From Planctomycetaceae bacterium (GTDB lineage Bacteria > Planctomycetota > Planctomycetia > Pirellulales > Pirellulaceae), in contig PAJC01000075.1 in assembly GCA_002705165.1 (NCBI GenBank), forward strand, positions 12,685 through 19,476: DNA of 6,792 bases, read 5' to 3'. Each line of letters begins with the position of its first letter. Within the stretch, counting starts at the first letter, position 1. Below are positions 1-6,337 of this stretch, one piece after another. Both the position numbers and the translations under genes were made by a program. Below the pieces are notes generated by a model. It worked only from the letters and a program-made list of their open reading frames with translations. It was not told where the DNA came from and made no database searches.

Positions 1-2600
1 TTGTCCTCACTAATCAGCCACTGAGCCAGGCCCAGACGATTAACTGGAGACCCTTCAGGAAAACCATGAAGCACCGCGGGGGTTCCTTCAGTAACCTCAC
101 CTTCCAACGCTTCAAAGTTCCCCCGAACCTGAATATGCGTTTTGCGTCGTTTATCTCCCATTAGTTCCCGCATAATTGGCACGGTCGCCGGCTTGATGCC
201 GTCTCGCTGTTTCTTCACGGCCGCAATCTTATCGGTGAGTTCCTTGGGCGGTGGCACGACCTGAAGATAGTAATCATGCAGTATGTCTACATGCGTTTTC
301 TGGGAAGCGTCATATCCTGAAGAAACGATATCGGAAACTACATTCGGCAGCACGGAAACATCACCTTCGTCCGTCGTCAGCGACAACCGAAAACTCCCTA
401 GAGCGTGGCCTTTATAATTCTGGGTTAGTACTAATTTAATCTCGGTGCTGTCGGCCGTCCCGACTCTGTTACCGATCTGGAACACTGCAGTACTATCTTG
501 TCCCGATGCTCCGCCAACCGCCCAACCACTTGTGGAACTCTGGACATCACCATCAATCGATTTGGCGATACTAAAGTTGTTCACAACGTCTCCTTCGCGT
601 TGTTCAAAAGTCGCTGAGGCTGATGCAAACTCAATCGGCAGCAAACCATCAAGCGTGGCTTCATGCTTACCCGCAGGCGCCTTCGCTACCTGCTGCTTCC
701 AGACCAGTTTTCGTTCAGCATCCAGCACACTGAGGACAAACCCATCCAGCCGTGAATAGAGATTATTATCGGATCGCGGCCAGATATTGATCAAATCGAT
801 CGAAGAAACTTTCCCCAGATCAATTTCAATCCAGGGATTTTCTTCAACGGCCGTATGCGTGACCGAATTATTGGTATAGACACCATCTGTGTTTCCATCG
901 TTGGCTCGTTTTACCTCACCACCAAAATCTGTCGAGGATTGCTTTGCAATTCCACCCAATGCAATATTCTTGCCGCCGCTAAAAACCTCCAACTCAGCGA
1001 TATGAATCATCTTCCCCTTACCAGGAAGATCAATCCGTACAATTTGCCCCTGCGGAGGTTCATTACGAGCACCTCCAAACGATCCGGACAATTCAGAAAG
1101 TACGAAGTTACCTCCGCCTCCACGTCCGGGCCCTTTGCCAGGCAACGTTTCATTTGCCAGAGCTTCCAACCGAATCGCCTTAATGTTTTTGAGCTTCGTC
1201 GAGAATACCAACTCATAGACATCTTTGGCCGCAGCTTCGCCTTTGACCGTAACAACGCCATTTCCGGACACTTCCATCGCGGCTCCGCTCTGGGCAGTGG
1301 CCTGTAATTCGGAAACAATGCCCCATTGCACCTCACGATCAACCTGCTGCTTCCAGGCTTCAACCTGTCTGGCAATGGCTTCCGGCGAGGGAGCAAGACG
1401 GGTTTCAAGCTCTTTAACCTGCAGTTCCAAATCATCTTTTTGTTGCTGTTTCTCAGGAGTCATTACACTCAAAAGAGGCTGCTCGTCAGCTCGATCTGCA
1501 TCTTCAGTATTATTGAAGAATGCGAAGAATTTGAAATACTCTTCCTGAGTAATTGGGTCGTATTTGTGTGTATGGCACTGGGCACATCGAATCGTCGTGC
1601 CCATCCAAACCTGCATTGTTGTATTCACACGATCCACGATTGCCACATTACGAAATTCTTCATCGTTGGTACCACCCTCACTTTGCGTAAGGGTATTGCG
1701 ATTAAATGCGGTCGCGATCAACTGCTCCTGGGTGGGCTCTTCGGTGAGATCTCCGGCAATCTGATCCAACGTAAACTGGTCGAAAGGTACATTTCGATTA
1801 AACGTATCGATAACCCAGTCACGATAAAGCCAGATTGTCCGTGAGGGATCATTAGCGTAACCGGCCGAGTCAGCATATCTGGCCAGGTCAAGCCACATGG
1901 TCGCCCAACGCTCGCCATAAGCCGGCTTCTTAAGCAAACGATCAACTAATTCCCCATATGCCTGAGGACGTTTGTCATTCACAAAGGTATCAACCTCCTC
2001 CAGAGTGGGTGGAAGCCCTGTCAAATCAAACGACAAGCGGCGAATAAGGGCGTACCGAGTTGCCTCCTCATTCGGTTGTAATCCCTGCTTTTCAATTTCA
2101 GCCAAAACAAACCTATCGATATTGTTCGCTGGCCATGTTTCGTTTTTCAGCTTTGGCAAAGCAGGTTTAACCGGAGCAACATACGACCAATGCTCTCCAT
2201 AAATTGCCCCCTTGGCAATCCATTGTTTAATCAACTCAACTTCATCTACCGTCAAAGCGACTGCGTTTTCACCCGGAGGCATACGTGTGAATTCGTCATC
2301 GGCCGTAATACGATCCACAACTTCGCTTGCTTCCACATCACCTGGCTTAATTGCAAACGCGCCCTCCCGATCAATCGTCGCGTGATCGAACGTATCCAAA
2401 CGCAAATCGGCCTTACGTTCTGCTTCGTCGGGACCATGACAGGTAAAACACCGGTTGGTCAGGAGCTTTCTAACTTTGTTCAGTTCAACATGACTCAGTT
2501 GCTGGTCATCGGCTTGCAAGACAACTGGTAGCGTCACACAAAAAAGCATCATGAGCATACCGAACATCGTTCGGGCAAGTGATGTTGTAAATAGATTCAT
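1..2600 (-). CDS. PSCyt1-DUF1549 (PSCyt2)-F5/8C-DUF1553 (PSD1) secreted cytochrome-type protein, 3' end beyond the window
   Basis: 866 codons are open from ATG at 2598-2600 to the left edge with no stop, so the C-terminus is missing. Seen: a signal peptide (residues 1-30, likely cleavage after Ala30 in LQA-DD); a PSCyt1 domain (about 40-142) with heme motif CFTCH at 51-55 and a downstream MPP at 107-109 that could give the axial Met; a PSCyt2/DUF1549 domain (about 156-365) with a second heme-type motif CAQCH at 339-343; a short charged, coiled-coil-like stretch (382-402); an insert of beta-rich modules (431-744) including a discoidin-like F5/8 type C domain (about 520-640); then the start of DUF1553/PSD1 (from about 806). 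Known: this architecture is typical of Planctomycetes and its biochemical role is unsettled. Inferred: exported, c-heme-binding, perhaps acting on or binding carbohydrate. An AGGA site 5 nt upstream supports the start. It follows the DUF1501 gene on the same strand. Confidence 0.93.
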   Translation of the reverse strand, partial: MNLFTTSLARTMFGMLMMLFCVTLPVVLQADDQQLSHVELNKVRKLLTNRCFTCHGPDEAERKADLRLDTFDHATIDREGAFAIKPGDVEASEVVDRITADDEFTRMPPGENAVALTVDEVELIKQWIAKGAIYGEHWSYVAPVKPALPKLKNETWPANNIDRFVLAEIEKQGLQPNEEATRYALIRRLSFDLTGLPPTLEEVDTFVNDKRPQAYGELVDRLLKKPAYGERWATMWLDLARYADSAGYANDPSRTIWLYRDWVIDTFNRNVPFDQFTLDQIAGDLTEEPTQEQLIATAFNRNTLTQSEGGTNDEEFRNVAIVDRVNTTMQVWMGTTIRCAQCHTHKYDPITQEEYFKFFAFFNNTEDADRADEQPLLSVMTPEKQQQKDDLELQVKELETRLAPSPEAIARQVEAWKQQVDREVQWGIVSELQATAQSGAAMEVSGNGVVTVKGEAAAKDVYELVFSTKLKNIKAIRLEALANETLPGKGPGRGGGGNFVLSELSGSFGGARNEPPQGQIVRIDLPGKGKMIHIAELEVFSGGKNIALGGIAKQSSTDFGGEVKRANDGNTDGVYTNNSVTHTAVEENPWIEIDLGKVSSIDLINIWPRSDNNLYSRLDGFVLSVLDAERKLVWKQQVAKAPAGKHEATLDGLLPIEFASASATFEQREGDVVNNFSIAKSIDGDVQSSTSGWAVGGASGQDSTAVFQIGNRVGTADSTEIKLVLTQNYKGHALGSFRLSLTTDEGDVSVLPNVVSDIVSSGYDASQKTHVDILHDYYLQVVPPPKELTDKIAAVKKQRDGIKPATVPIMRELMGDKRRKTHIQVRGNFEALEGEVTEGTPAVLHGFPEGSPVNRLGLAQWLISED

Positions 2601-2605
2601 AGAAT

Positions 2606-2609
2606 TCCT
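2606..2609 (-). promoter_or_regulatory. Ribosome binding site of the PSCyt1/DUF1553 gene
   Basis: On the minus strand AGGA lies 5 nt before the ATG at 2600. It favours this ATG over the later in-frame Met codons at residues 12, 15, 17 and 18, and it keeps a full signal peptide (n-region with Arg10, then a hydrophobic core). Confidence 0.6.
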
Positions 2610-2680
2610 AATGATGTAAAAACAGTCGCAACAATGACTCGCAACCGAAACATAGATCACCAACACTAAACCACCTTTTA

Positions 2681-2686
2681 ATTATA
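2681..2686 (-). promoter_or_regulatory. Possible -10 box (TATAAT) for the PSCyt1/DUF1553 gene
   Basis: The minus strand reads TATAAT here, a perfect sigma-70-type -10 hexamer, about 80 nt upstream of the ATG at 2600. No convincing -35 hexamer lies 16-18 nt upstream and there is no extended -10 TG. If real, the second gene of the unit has its own promoter in addition to read-through from the DUF1501 gene. In an AT-rich gap a single perfect hexamer can occur by chance. Confidence 0.3.
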
Positions 2687-2779
2687 GCTTGTGACACGGA
2701 TTCAGAGTAAGCCTTAGATAACCCAGCAGCCTATTTCTGGAGGGTAAACCACCGTATTCCCAGGTTCTTCAATCCAAAA

Positions 2780-4249
2780 TTACAGCAATTCGCGAATAGG
2801 TTCGCCTTCCGTAAGAATCGGTACCGGACGTCCGGCATTATTTAGGAACGATCGACGGGGATCGACACCGAATTTTTGATAAATTGTAGCCAGCAGACAA
2901 TTGCTGTTCATAATCCGTTCCGTCGGTTCTTCGGCTCGCTTCCCGGTGGCTCCGATCACCTGACCCGTTGGAATCCCGCCGCCGGAAAGGAATACACTCA
3001 TCGCCTGGGGCCAATGATCTCTCCCAGGACGGCCACTTACGTCCTGATTGCGGATTAGTGGGGTACGTCCAAACTCTCCACAGAAGATAAACAGCACCTT
3101 CTTATCGAGTCCCCGGGAGTACAAATCTTCAATCAAAGCAGAAACAGCCTGATCGAGAACCGGCACCTTTTCCTCATAAGATTTAAAGATATGAGCATTC
3201 ACACTGTGGTCATCCCAGGTTGATGTTCGTCCGGTTTCTGGCCTTAGCCGAAACGCAGCCTGACACTGCACAAAACGAACTCCGGCTTCCACCAAACGAC
3301 GACAAGTGAGAAGACTCTTGCCCCAATGCGTGTCACCATAACGCTCTAATGTAGACTTCTTTTCCAAGGTTAAATCGAAAGCGCTCTTAGCTAAAGAACT
3401 CGACAACATCGCCGCCGCACGTTGCTGGAAGAGATCCATCGAGGTCATCATCTTGGTATTATCGATATCGCGAGACAACCGATCGAGCTGTTTCAACACC
3501 TGCCTCCGCCGACTCAAATCAACAACGCCACCTTGCGAAATAGTCAAATCCCCGACGCCAGCACCCGTTTGATAAACAGGCACTGGATCATATCGGTTAG
3601 CACCACTCGCCGTCTCTAAATTCGGCGACGGCATATAGGCCTCACAGGATGCTCCCAAGTAAGCAGCTCCCGCTCCATAACTCGGTGTATTTGCTACATA
3701 AAACGGCAGGGGATTCTCAGAATACTCCGCATGTTTTGCGACCACCGAACCAAGATCCGGAAACTCAGACCGCGGCAGGTTCTTAGCCACGGAAGAATAT
3801 CCGGTCAAAAATCGATTCGTCCCACCTGAATGCTCTGCTCGCTCATGATACAAACTTCGCAACAACGTGAACTTGTCGGCGATCTTTGAGAGCCGAGGCA
3901 TTAGCTCACAAATCTCAATGCCACTGACGTTTGTTTTAACGGGTCGTAACGGCCCGCGATATTCCGCCGGTGCCTCTGGCTTCATATCAAATAAATCCAA
4001 GTGACTCGGCCCGCCGTTGGCCCAGAACAGAATAACGGAAAAGTCTTCTTTCAACTCCGGGAGGGGCTGACCTTCTGCGTCACGCACAACCTTCGCAGAG
4101 GCAAGTAAGTCATCTCCCGGGCGTAAACCTGAGCACAACGCCCCCATACTCAGGGCACCTAACTGTAGCCATTGCCTACGGTTGAACGGCCCTGAACACG
4201 GTTGGGAACTACTTAATCCCGGTCGGAGGCTTGAGGTTAATTCGGTCAT
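2780..4249 (-). CDS. DUF1501 family protein, Tat-exported, alkaline phosphatase/sulfatase-like fold
   Basis: 489 residues from ATG at 4247-4249 to TAA at 2780-2782; full length for the family. Seen: a Tat-type signal near the N-terminus with twin arginines R24-R25 followed by QWLQLGALSMGAL, then a core resembling the alkaline phosphatase/sulfatase superfamily: GGPSHLDLFD at 79-88, H135 and H140 in HERAEHSGG, WDDH at 345-348, GEFGRTP at 391-397 and GRDHWP at 409-414. The conserved His and Asp residues are those expected to hold metal in this superfamily. Known: DUF1501 genes sit beside PSCyt/DUF1553 genes across Planctomycetes; the substrate is not established. Inferred: a folded, exported metal-binding hydrolase-like protein working with the downstream cytochrome-type protein. 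A TTG six codons upstream (4265-4267) is an alternative start; neither start has a clear Shine-Dalgarno site, and ATG is preferred by codon type. Confidence 0.93.
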   Translation of the reverse strand: MTELTSSLRPGLSSSQPCSGPFNRRQWLQLGALSMGALCSGLRPGDDLLASAKVVRDAEGQPLPELKEDFSVILFWANGGPSHLDLFDMKPEAPAEYRGPLRPVKTNVSGIEICELMPRLSKIADKFTLLRSLYHERAEHSGGTNRFLTGYSSVAKNLPRSEFPDLGSVVAKHAEYSENPLPFYVANTPSYGAGAAYLGASCEAYMPSPNLETASGANRYDPVPVYQTGAGVGDLTISQGGVVDLSRRRQVLKQLDRLSRDIDNTKMMTSMDLFQQRAAAMLSSSLAKSAFDLTLEKKSTLERYGDTHWGKSLLTCRRLVEAGVRFVQCQAAFRLRPETGRTSTWDDHSVNAHIFKSYEEKVPVLDQAVSALIEDLYSRGLDKKVLFIFCGEFGRTPLIRNQDVSGRPGRDHWPQAMSVFLSGGGIPTGQVIGATGKRAEEPTERIMNSNCLLATIYQKFGVDPRRSFLNNAGRPVPILTEGEPIRELL

Positions 4250-4343
4250 ACACGTACTATATACCAAAGATTAGGTATAACTCTGCAACATTTTCCATAA
4301 GATATAAGAGTGTCCACCAATTCAGCTACCGAGAAAAAACACA
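4250..4343. promoter_or_regulatory. Divergent intergenic region with candidate promoters for the DUF1501 and kinase genes
   Basis: This 94-bp stretch must contain the 5' signals for both divergent genes unless they start elsewhere. On the minus strand TATATA (4258-4263) is a possible -10, with a weak TTGCAG (4283-4288) 19 nt upstream; this would place the transcript start almost at the ATG, giving a near-leaderless message. On the plus strand TATAAG (4303-4308) is a possible -10 for the kinase, without a recognisable -35. No clear Shine-Dalgarno site precedes either start. The promoter assignments are tentative. Confidence 0.35.
4260..4279. repeat. Short inverted repeat TATACC-N8-GGTATA
   Basis: Two perfect 6-bp arms (4260-4265 and 4274-4279) are separated by 8 bp, within the divergent promoter region. 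The spacing between arm centres is 14 bp, somewhat longer than one helical turn. It overlaps the proposed -10 of the DUF1501 gene, a position where a dimeric repressor could act. Arms this short have a real chance of arising randomly in 94 bp of AT-rich DNA. Confidence 0.35.
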
Positions 4344-5336
4344 GTGAAGCGTAAATTTGAAGATTTTGAACTAGGCGAGGTCATCGGGATCGGGACGGTC
4401 GGTACCATTTACCGAGCGACTGAAAATCCGACCAAACAAACTCGCGCTGTCAAAATCCTTCAACACGGGGTCTCTCAGGATGAAAATATCGTTTCACGTT
4501 TTGAACGCGAAATGTTAATCTTGTCGAAATTAAACCACCCAAATATCGTGAGCTATTACGGCGGGGGACGAACGGAAGATGGTCGACTTTTCTATGTCAT
4601 GGAATTAATCGAAGGCGGCACGTTAAAACAATTATTACAGGCACACAACAAGCTTTCCTGGCATGAAACGATCAATTACGGCATTCAAATTTGTTCCGCA
4701 CTCCAGCACGCTCACAATCACGGAATCGTACACCGAGATCTTAAGCCGGCCAACCTTTTCCTAACCTACGAAGGGCAGTTGAAACTAGGAGACTTCGGCA
4801 TCGCACTCGATACGGGTGAATCGGATCTAACAGCCAGCGGCATGACCGTCGGTTCCTGGCTCTATATGTCTCCTGAGCAAATCCGGGGCGAAGAAATCAT
4901 TACTGGCCAGGCAGACTTATATTCTCTCGGCTGTCTGTTTTACGAAATGCTCAGCGGAGGTCCCCCGTTCCAGGGAACAAGCTTCCCGGTCATTTTCGAA
5001 CAACACCTCAAAGAGATACCTACCCCTTTACATATTAACGTTCCGGAAACGCCCAAATCTCTTCAGGACGTCGTCCTACAACAACTTTCCAAGGCCCCGC
5101 AAGACCGACCGTTCAATGCAAGAATGATCCAAGGGATTATGTCAGAGTTGAAATTTGACTGGGAAGAAGACGAGCAAAGATACCAAAAAGAGCTAAGCCG
5201 CTTACGAATTGCATTCGACGCCGACCCATTTACGGTCTATACGCCGAGCAGAGACGTTCCCTGGAAAACTCTGATACTCTGGTTTGCTATCCTTGGCATG
5301 GGGATTACCATCCTAGCTCTCTTACAGAACTCGTAA
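4344..5336 (+). CDS. Ser/Thr protein kinase (Hanks type) with C-terminal membrane anchor
   Basis: 330 residues from GTG at 4344 to TAA at 5334-5336. The frame is closed by a stop at 4305-4307 and has no ATG between that stop and 4344, so GTG is the natural start; only a weak GAG lies upstream. All kinase motifs are present: glycine loop G15-x-G17-x-x-G20, K37 (AVK), alpha-C E56, catalytic loop H130-R131-D132 with K134 and N137, DFG at 150-152, and SPE at 176-178. The P+1 segment reads GSWLYMSPE rather than the usual GTxxYMAPE. After the kinase domain (about 8-270) come a short charged linker and one hydrophobic helix (about 309-327), with only three residues beyond it. Inferred: a cytoplasmic kinase tethered to the inner membrane without a PASTA or other external sensor. 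Its targets are unknown. It is divergent from the DUF1501 gene and its 3' end overlaps the aldo/keto reductase gene. Confidence 0.95.
   Translation: MKRKFEDFELGEVIGIGTVGTIYRATENPTKQTRAVKILQHGVSQDENIVSRFEREMLILSKLNHPNIVSYYGGGRTEDGRLFYVMELIEGGTLKQLLQAHNKLSWHETINYGIQICSALQHAHNHGIVHRDLKPANLFLTYEGQLKLGDFGIALDTGESDLTASGMTVGSWLYMSPEQIRGEEIITGQADLYSLGCLFYEMLSGGPPFQGTSFPVIFEQHLKEIPTPLHINVPETPKSLQDVVLQQLSKAPQDRPFNARMIQGIMSELKFDWEEDEQRYQKELSRLRIAFDADPFTVYTPSRDVPWKTLILWFAILGMGITILALLQNS
5262..5336 (+). other. C-terminal transmembrane segment of the kinase
   Basis: Residues 307-330 run from W307-K308 through an uninterrupted hydrophobic stretch (about 309-327, rich in Leu, Ile, Gly, Ala) to a Q-N-S tail. 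The basic and acidic linker before it fits a cytoplasmic side. Such an arrangement is that of a tail-anchored protein rather than a receptor kinase with an ectodomain. Confidence 0.8.
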
Positions 5337-6323
5337 AGCATTCCCCTGAATCTGCCGCAACTCTTCTTGCAGCAAGGCACCTAGCTCTAAAACGGAGACA
5401 GCCTGTTCAACATGTTGTTGCTGTCCAAAACCAACAATCGCACTGTCAACCAGACCATGGCTTAGAACAAATCTAAGGCACAGCTCTGCCAACGGCACTT
5501 CGGGAAACATCTCTTCTAAACGCGACGCGAGTTGCCTATCACGTTCATACAGACTCAAGGGGAAGAATTTTGTTTGGTAAGTATAAGGCGATGGCTTCCG
5601 CAGAAGTAGAGCCCCACCCGCAAAAACACGAATCGCAAACACACCGACACCGGAAGACTGACCGTAACGCATAATGGCTCCATGGTGATGCCATCCTGCT
5701 TCATCAGCCTCATCACGATGATCCGAAACTTCATATCCGGCACTAATATTCGTGGCACTAAACGGAACCTGCAAAGAAGAAACACGTCCCGTAGCCAGCA
5801 CTTGCTCTACGGCATCAGCGTCACCTGTCGCCGTTAATCCAACCTGCCCAATCACCCCTTCGCGTTGCAACTGTTCGAGTGTCGACAGCACTCCGTTTTC
5901 CCCCGTCACATCTGCCACACTTAACGACGTCGGCTGAGAACCTCGTTGGTTTGTAATCGCATTATGAACCTGAACAAGCGTAATTTGTTGACGTCGAAGT
6001 GCCTTCAGAGATTGTTCAACACTTCGACGTACCCCCGCTGGAATATCGCTCAAGTGCTCGGGTAACACACGAACTTTCGTGGCAACCATCACTTCGTCAG
6101 CAATCCCTAATTCTGCAAAACAACGGCCAAGGTTTAATTCACTCCGGCCAGCTCCATAGGTCCGCGCTGTATCAAACCAATTGATCCCGAGCTCTAGGGC
6201 CCGTCGCACTGAAGCGAGTTGATTACTGTAGTCGTCACCTGTCAGATTTCCTGACAATGGGCCGCAGCCGAATGCAATCCGAGACACCTTCAATCCTGTC
6301 TCCCCAAGTATTCGGTATTGCAC
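5322..6323 (-). CDS. Aldo/keto reductase family oxidoreductase
   Basis: 333 residues from GTG at 6321-6323 to TAA at 5322-5324, the usual size for an AKR. The N-terminus reads like AKRs of the YRxLGxTGLKVSRIAFG type, and the catalytic tetrad is visible: D51 (FDTA), Y56 (TYGAGRSE), K83 (ATKV) and H120 (VQVHN). The C-terminal part, with LCLRFVLSH and SAIVGFGQ, resembles the segment that contacts NADP(H) in this family. It therefore probably reduces a carbonyl or oxidises an alcohol with NAD(P)(H) in the cytoplasm; the substrate cannot be told. A His-rich segment (AGWHHHGA) in the middle third looks like a loop feature of this subfamily. A strong GGGAGGG lies 7 nt before the GTG and directly follows the stop of the dehydratase gene, indicating one operon. 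The last 15 bp overlap the convergent kinase gene. Confidence 0.93.
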   Translation of the reverse strand: MQYRILGETGLKVSRIAFGCGPLSGNLTGDDYSNQLASVRRALELGINWFDTARTYGAGRSELNLGRCFAELGIADEVMVATKVRVLPEHLSDIPAGVRRSVEQSLKALRRQQITLVQVHNAITNQRGSQPTSLSVADVTGENGVLSTLEQLQREGVIGQVGLTATGDADAVEQVLATGRVSSLQVPFSATNISAGYEVSDHRDEADEAGWHHHGAIMRYGQSSGVGVFAIRVFAGGALLLRKPSPYTYQTKFFPLSLYERDRQLASRLEEMFPEVPLAELCLRFVLSHGLVDSAIVGFGQQQHVEQAVSVLELGALLQEELRQIQGNALRVL

Positions 6324-6330
6324 CAGGTTA

Positions 6331-6337
6331 CCCTCCC
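6331..6337 (-). promoter_or_regulatory. Shine-Dalgarno site of the aldo/keto reductase
   Basis: The minus strand reads GGGAGGG immediately after the TAG stop (6338-6340) of the dehydratase and 7 nt before the GTG at 6323. This decides the GTG start and suggests that translation of the two genes is coupled. Confidence 0.8.

Larger units (their letters stand above)
2601..2779. other. Intergenic gap between the DUF1501 and PSCyt1/DUF1553 genes
   Basis: The 179 bp are AT-richer than the flanking genes and hold no plausible ORF. Apart from the ribosome binding site and the TATAAT hexamer listed separately, a short direct repeat TCGCAAC occurs twice with a 13-bp period (2626-2632 and 2639-2645, plus-strand reading). 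No strong hairpin followed by a T-run is visible after the DUF1501 stop, so transcription could continue through to the next gene. Confidence 0.5.

Noticed and set aside
1007..1435. Minus-strand open frame of 142 codons
   Set aside because: It is an out-of-frame reading of the same strand within the PSCyt1/DUF1553 gene; the main frame runs uninterrupted across it with recognisable beta-module sequence.
445..2531. Several plus-strand open frames of 76-172 codons (for example 445-759, 855-1307, 1326-1844, 1972-2202, 2190-2531)
   Set aside because: All lie antisense to the continuous 866-codon PSCyt1/DUF1549/DUF1553 frame, which has recognisable domains throughout. Their translations show no family features and are low in coherence.
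2616..2645. Terminator-like hairpin (AGTC/GACT followed by five T on the minus strand) and the TCGCAAC direct repeat
   Set aside because: The stem is only 4 bp with an 8-nt loop, and the T-run lies about 15 nt before a start codon with its own ribosome binding site. The 7-bp repeat occurs only twice and may be chance.
4250..4267. Six-codon N-terminal extension of the DUF1501 protein from TTG at 4265-4267
   Set aside because: There is no Shine-Dalgarno site before the TTG and it overlaps the possible promoter. The ATG at 4247-4249 already gives a complete Tat-type signal region.
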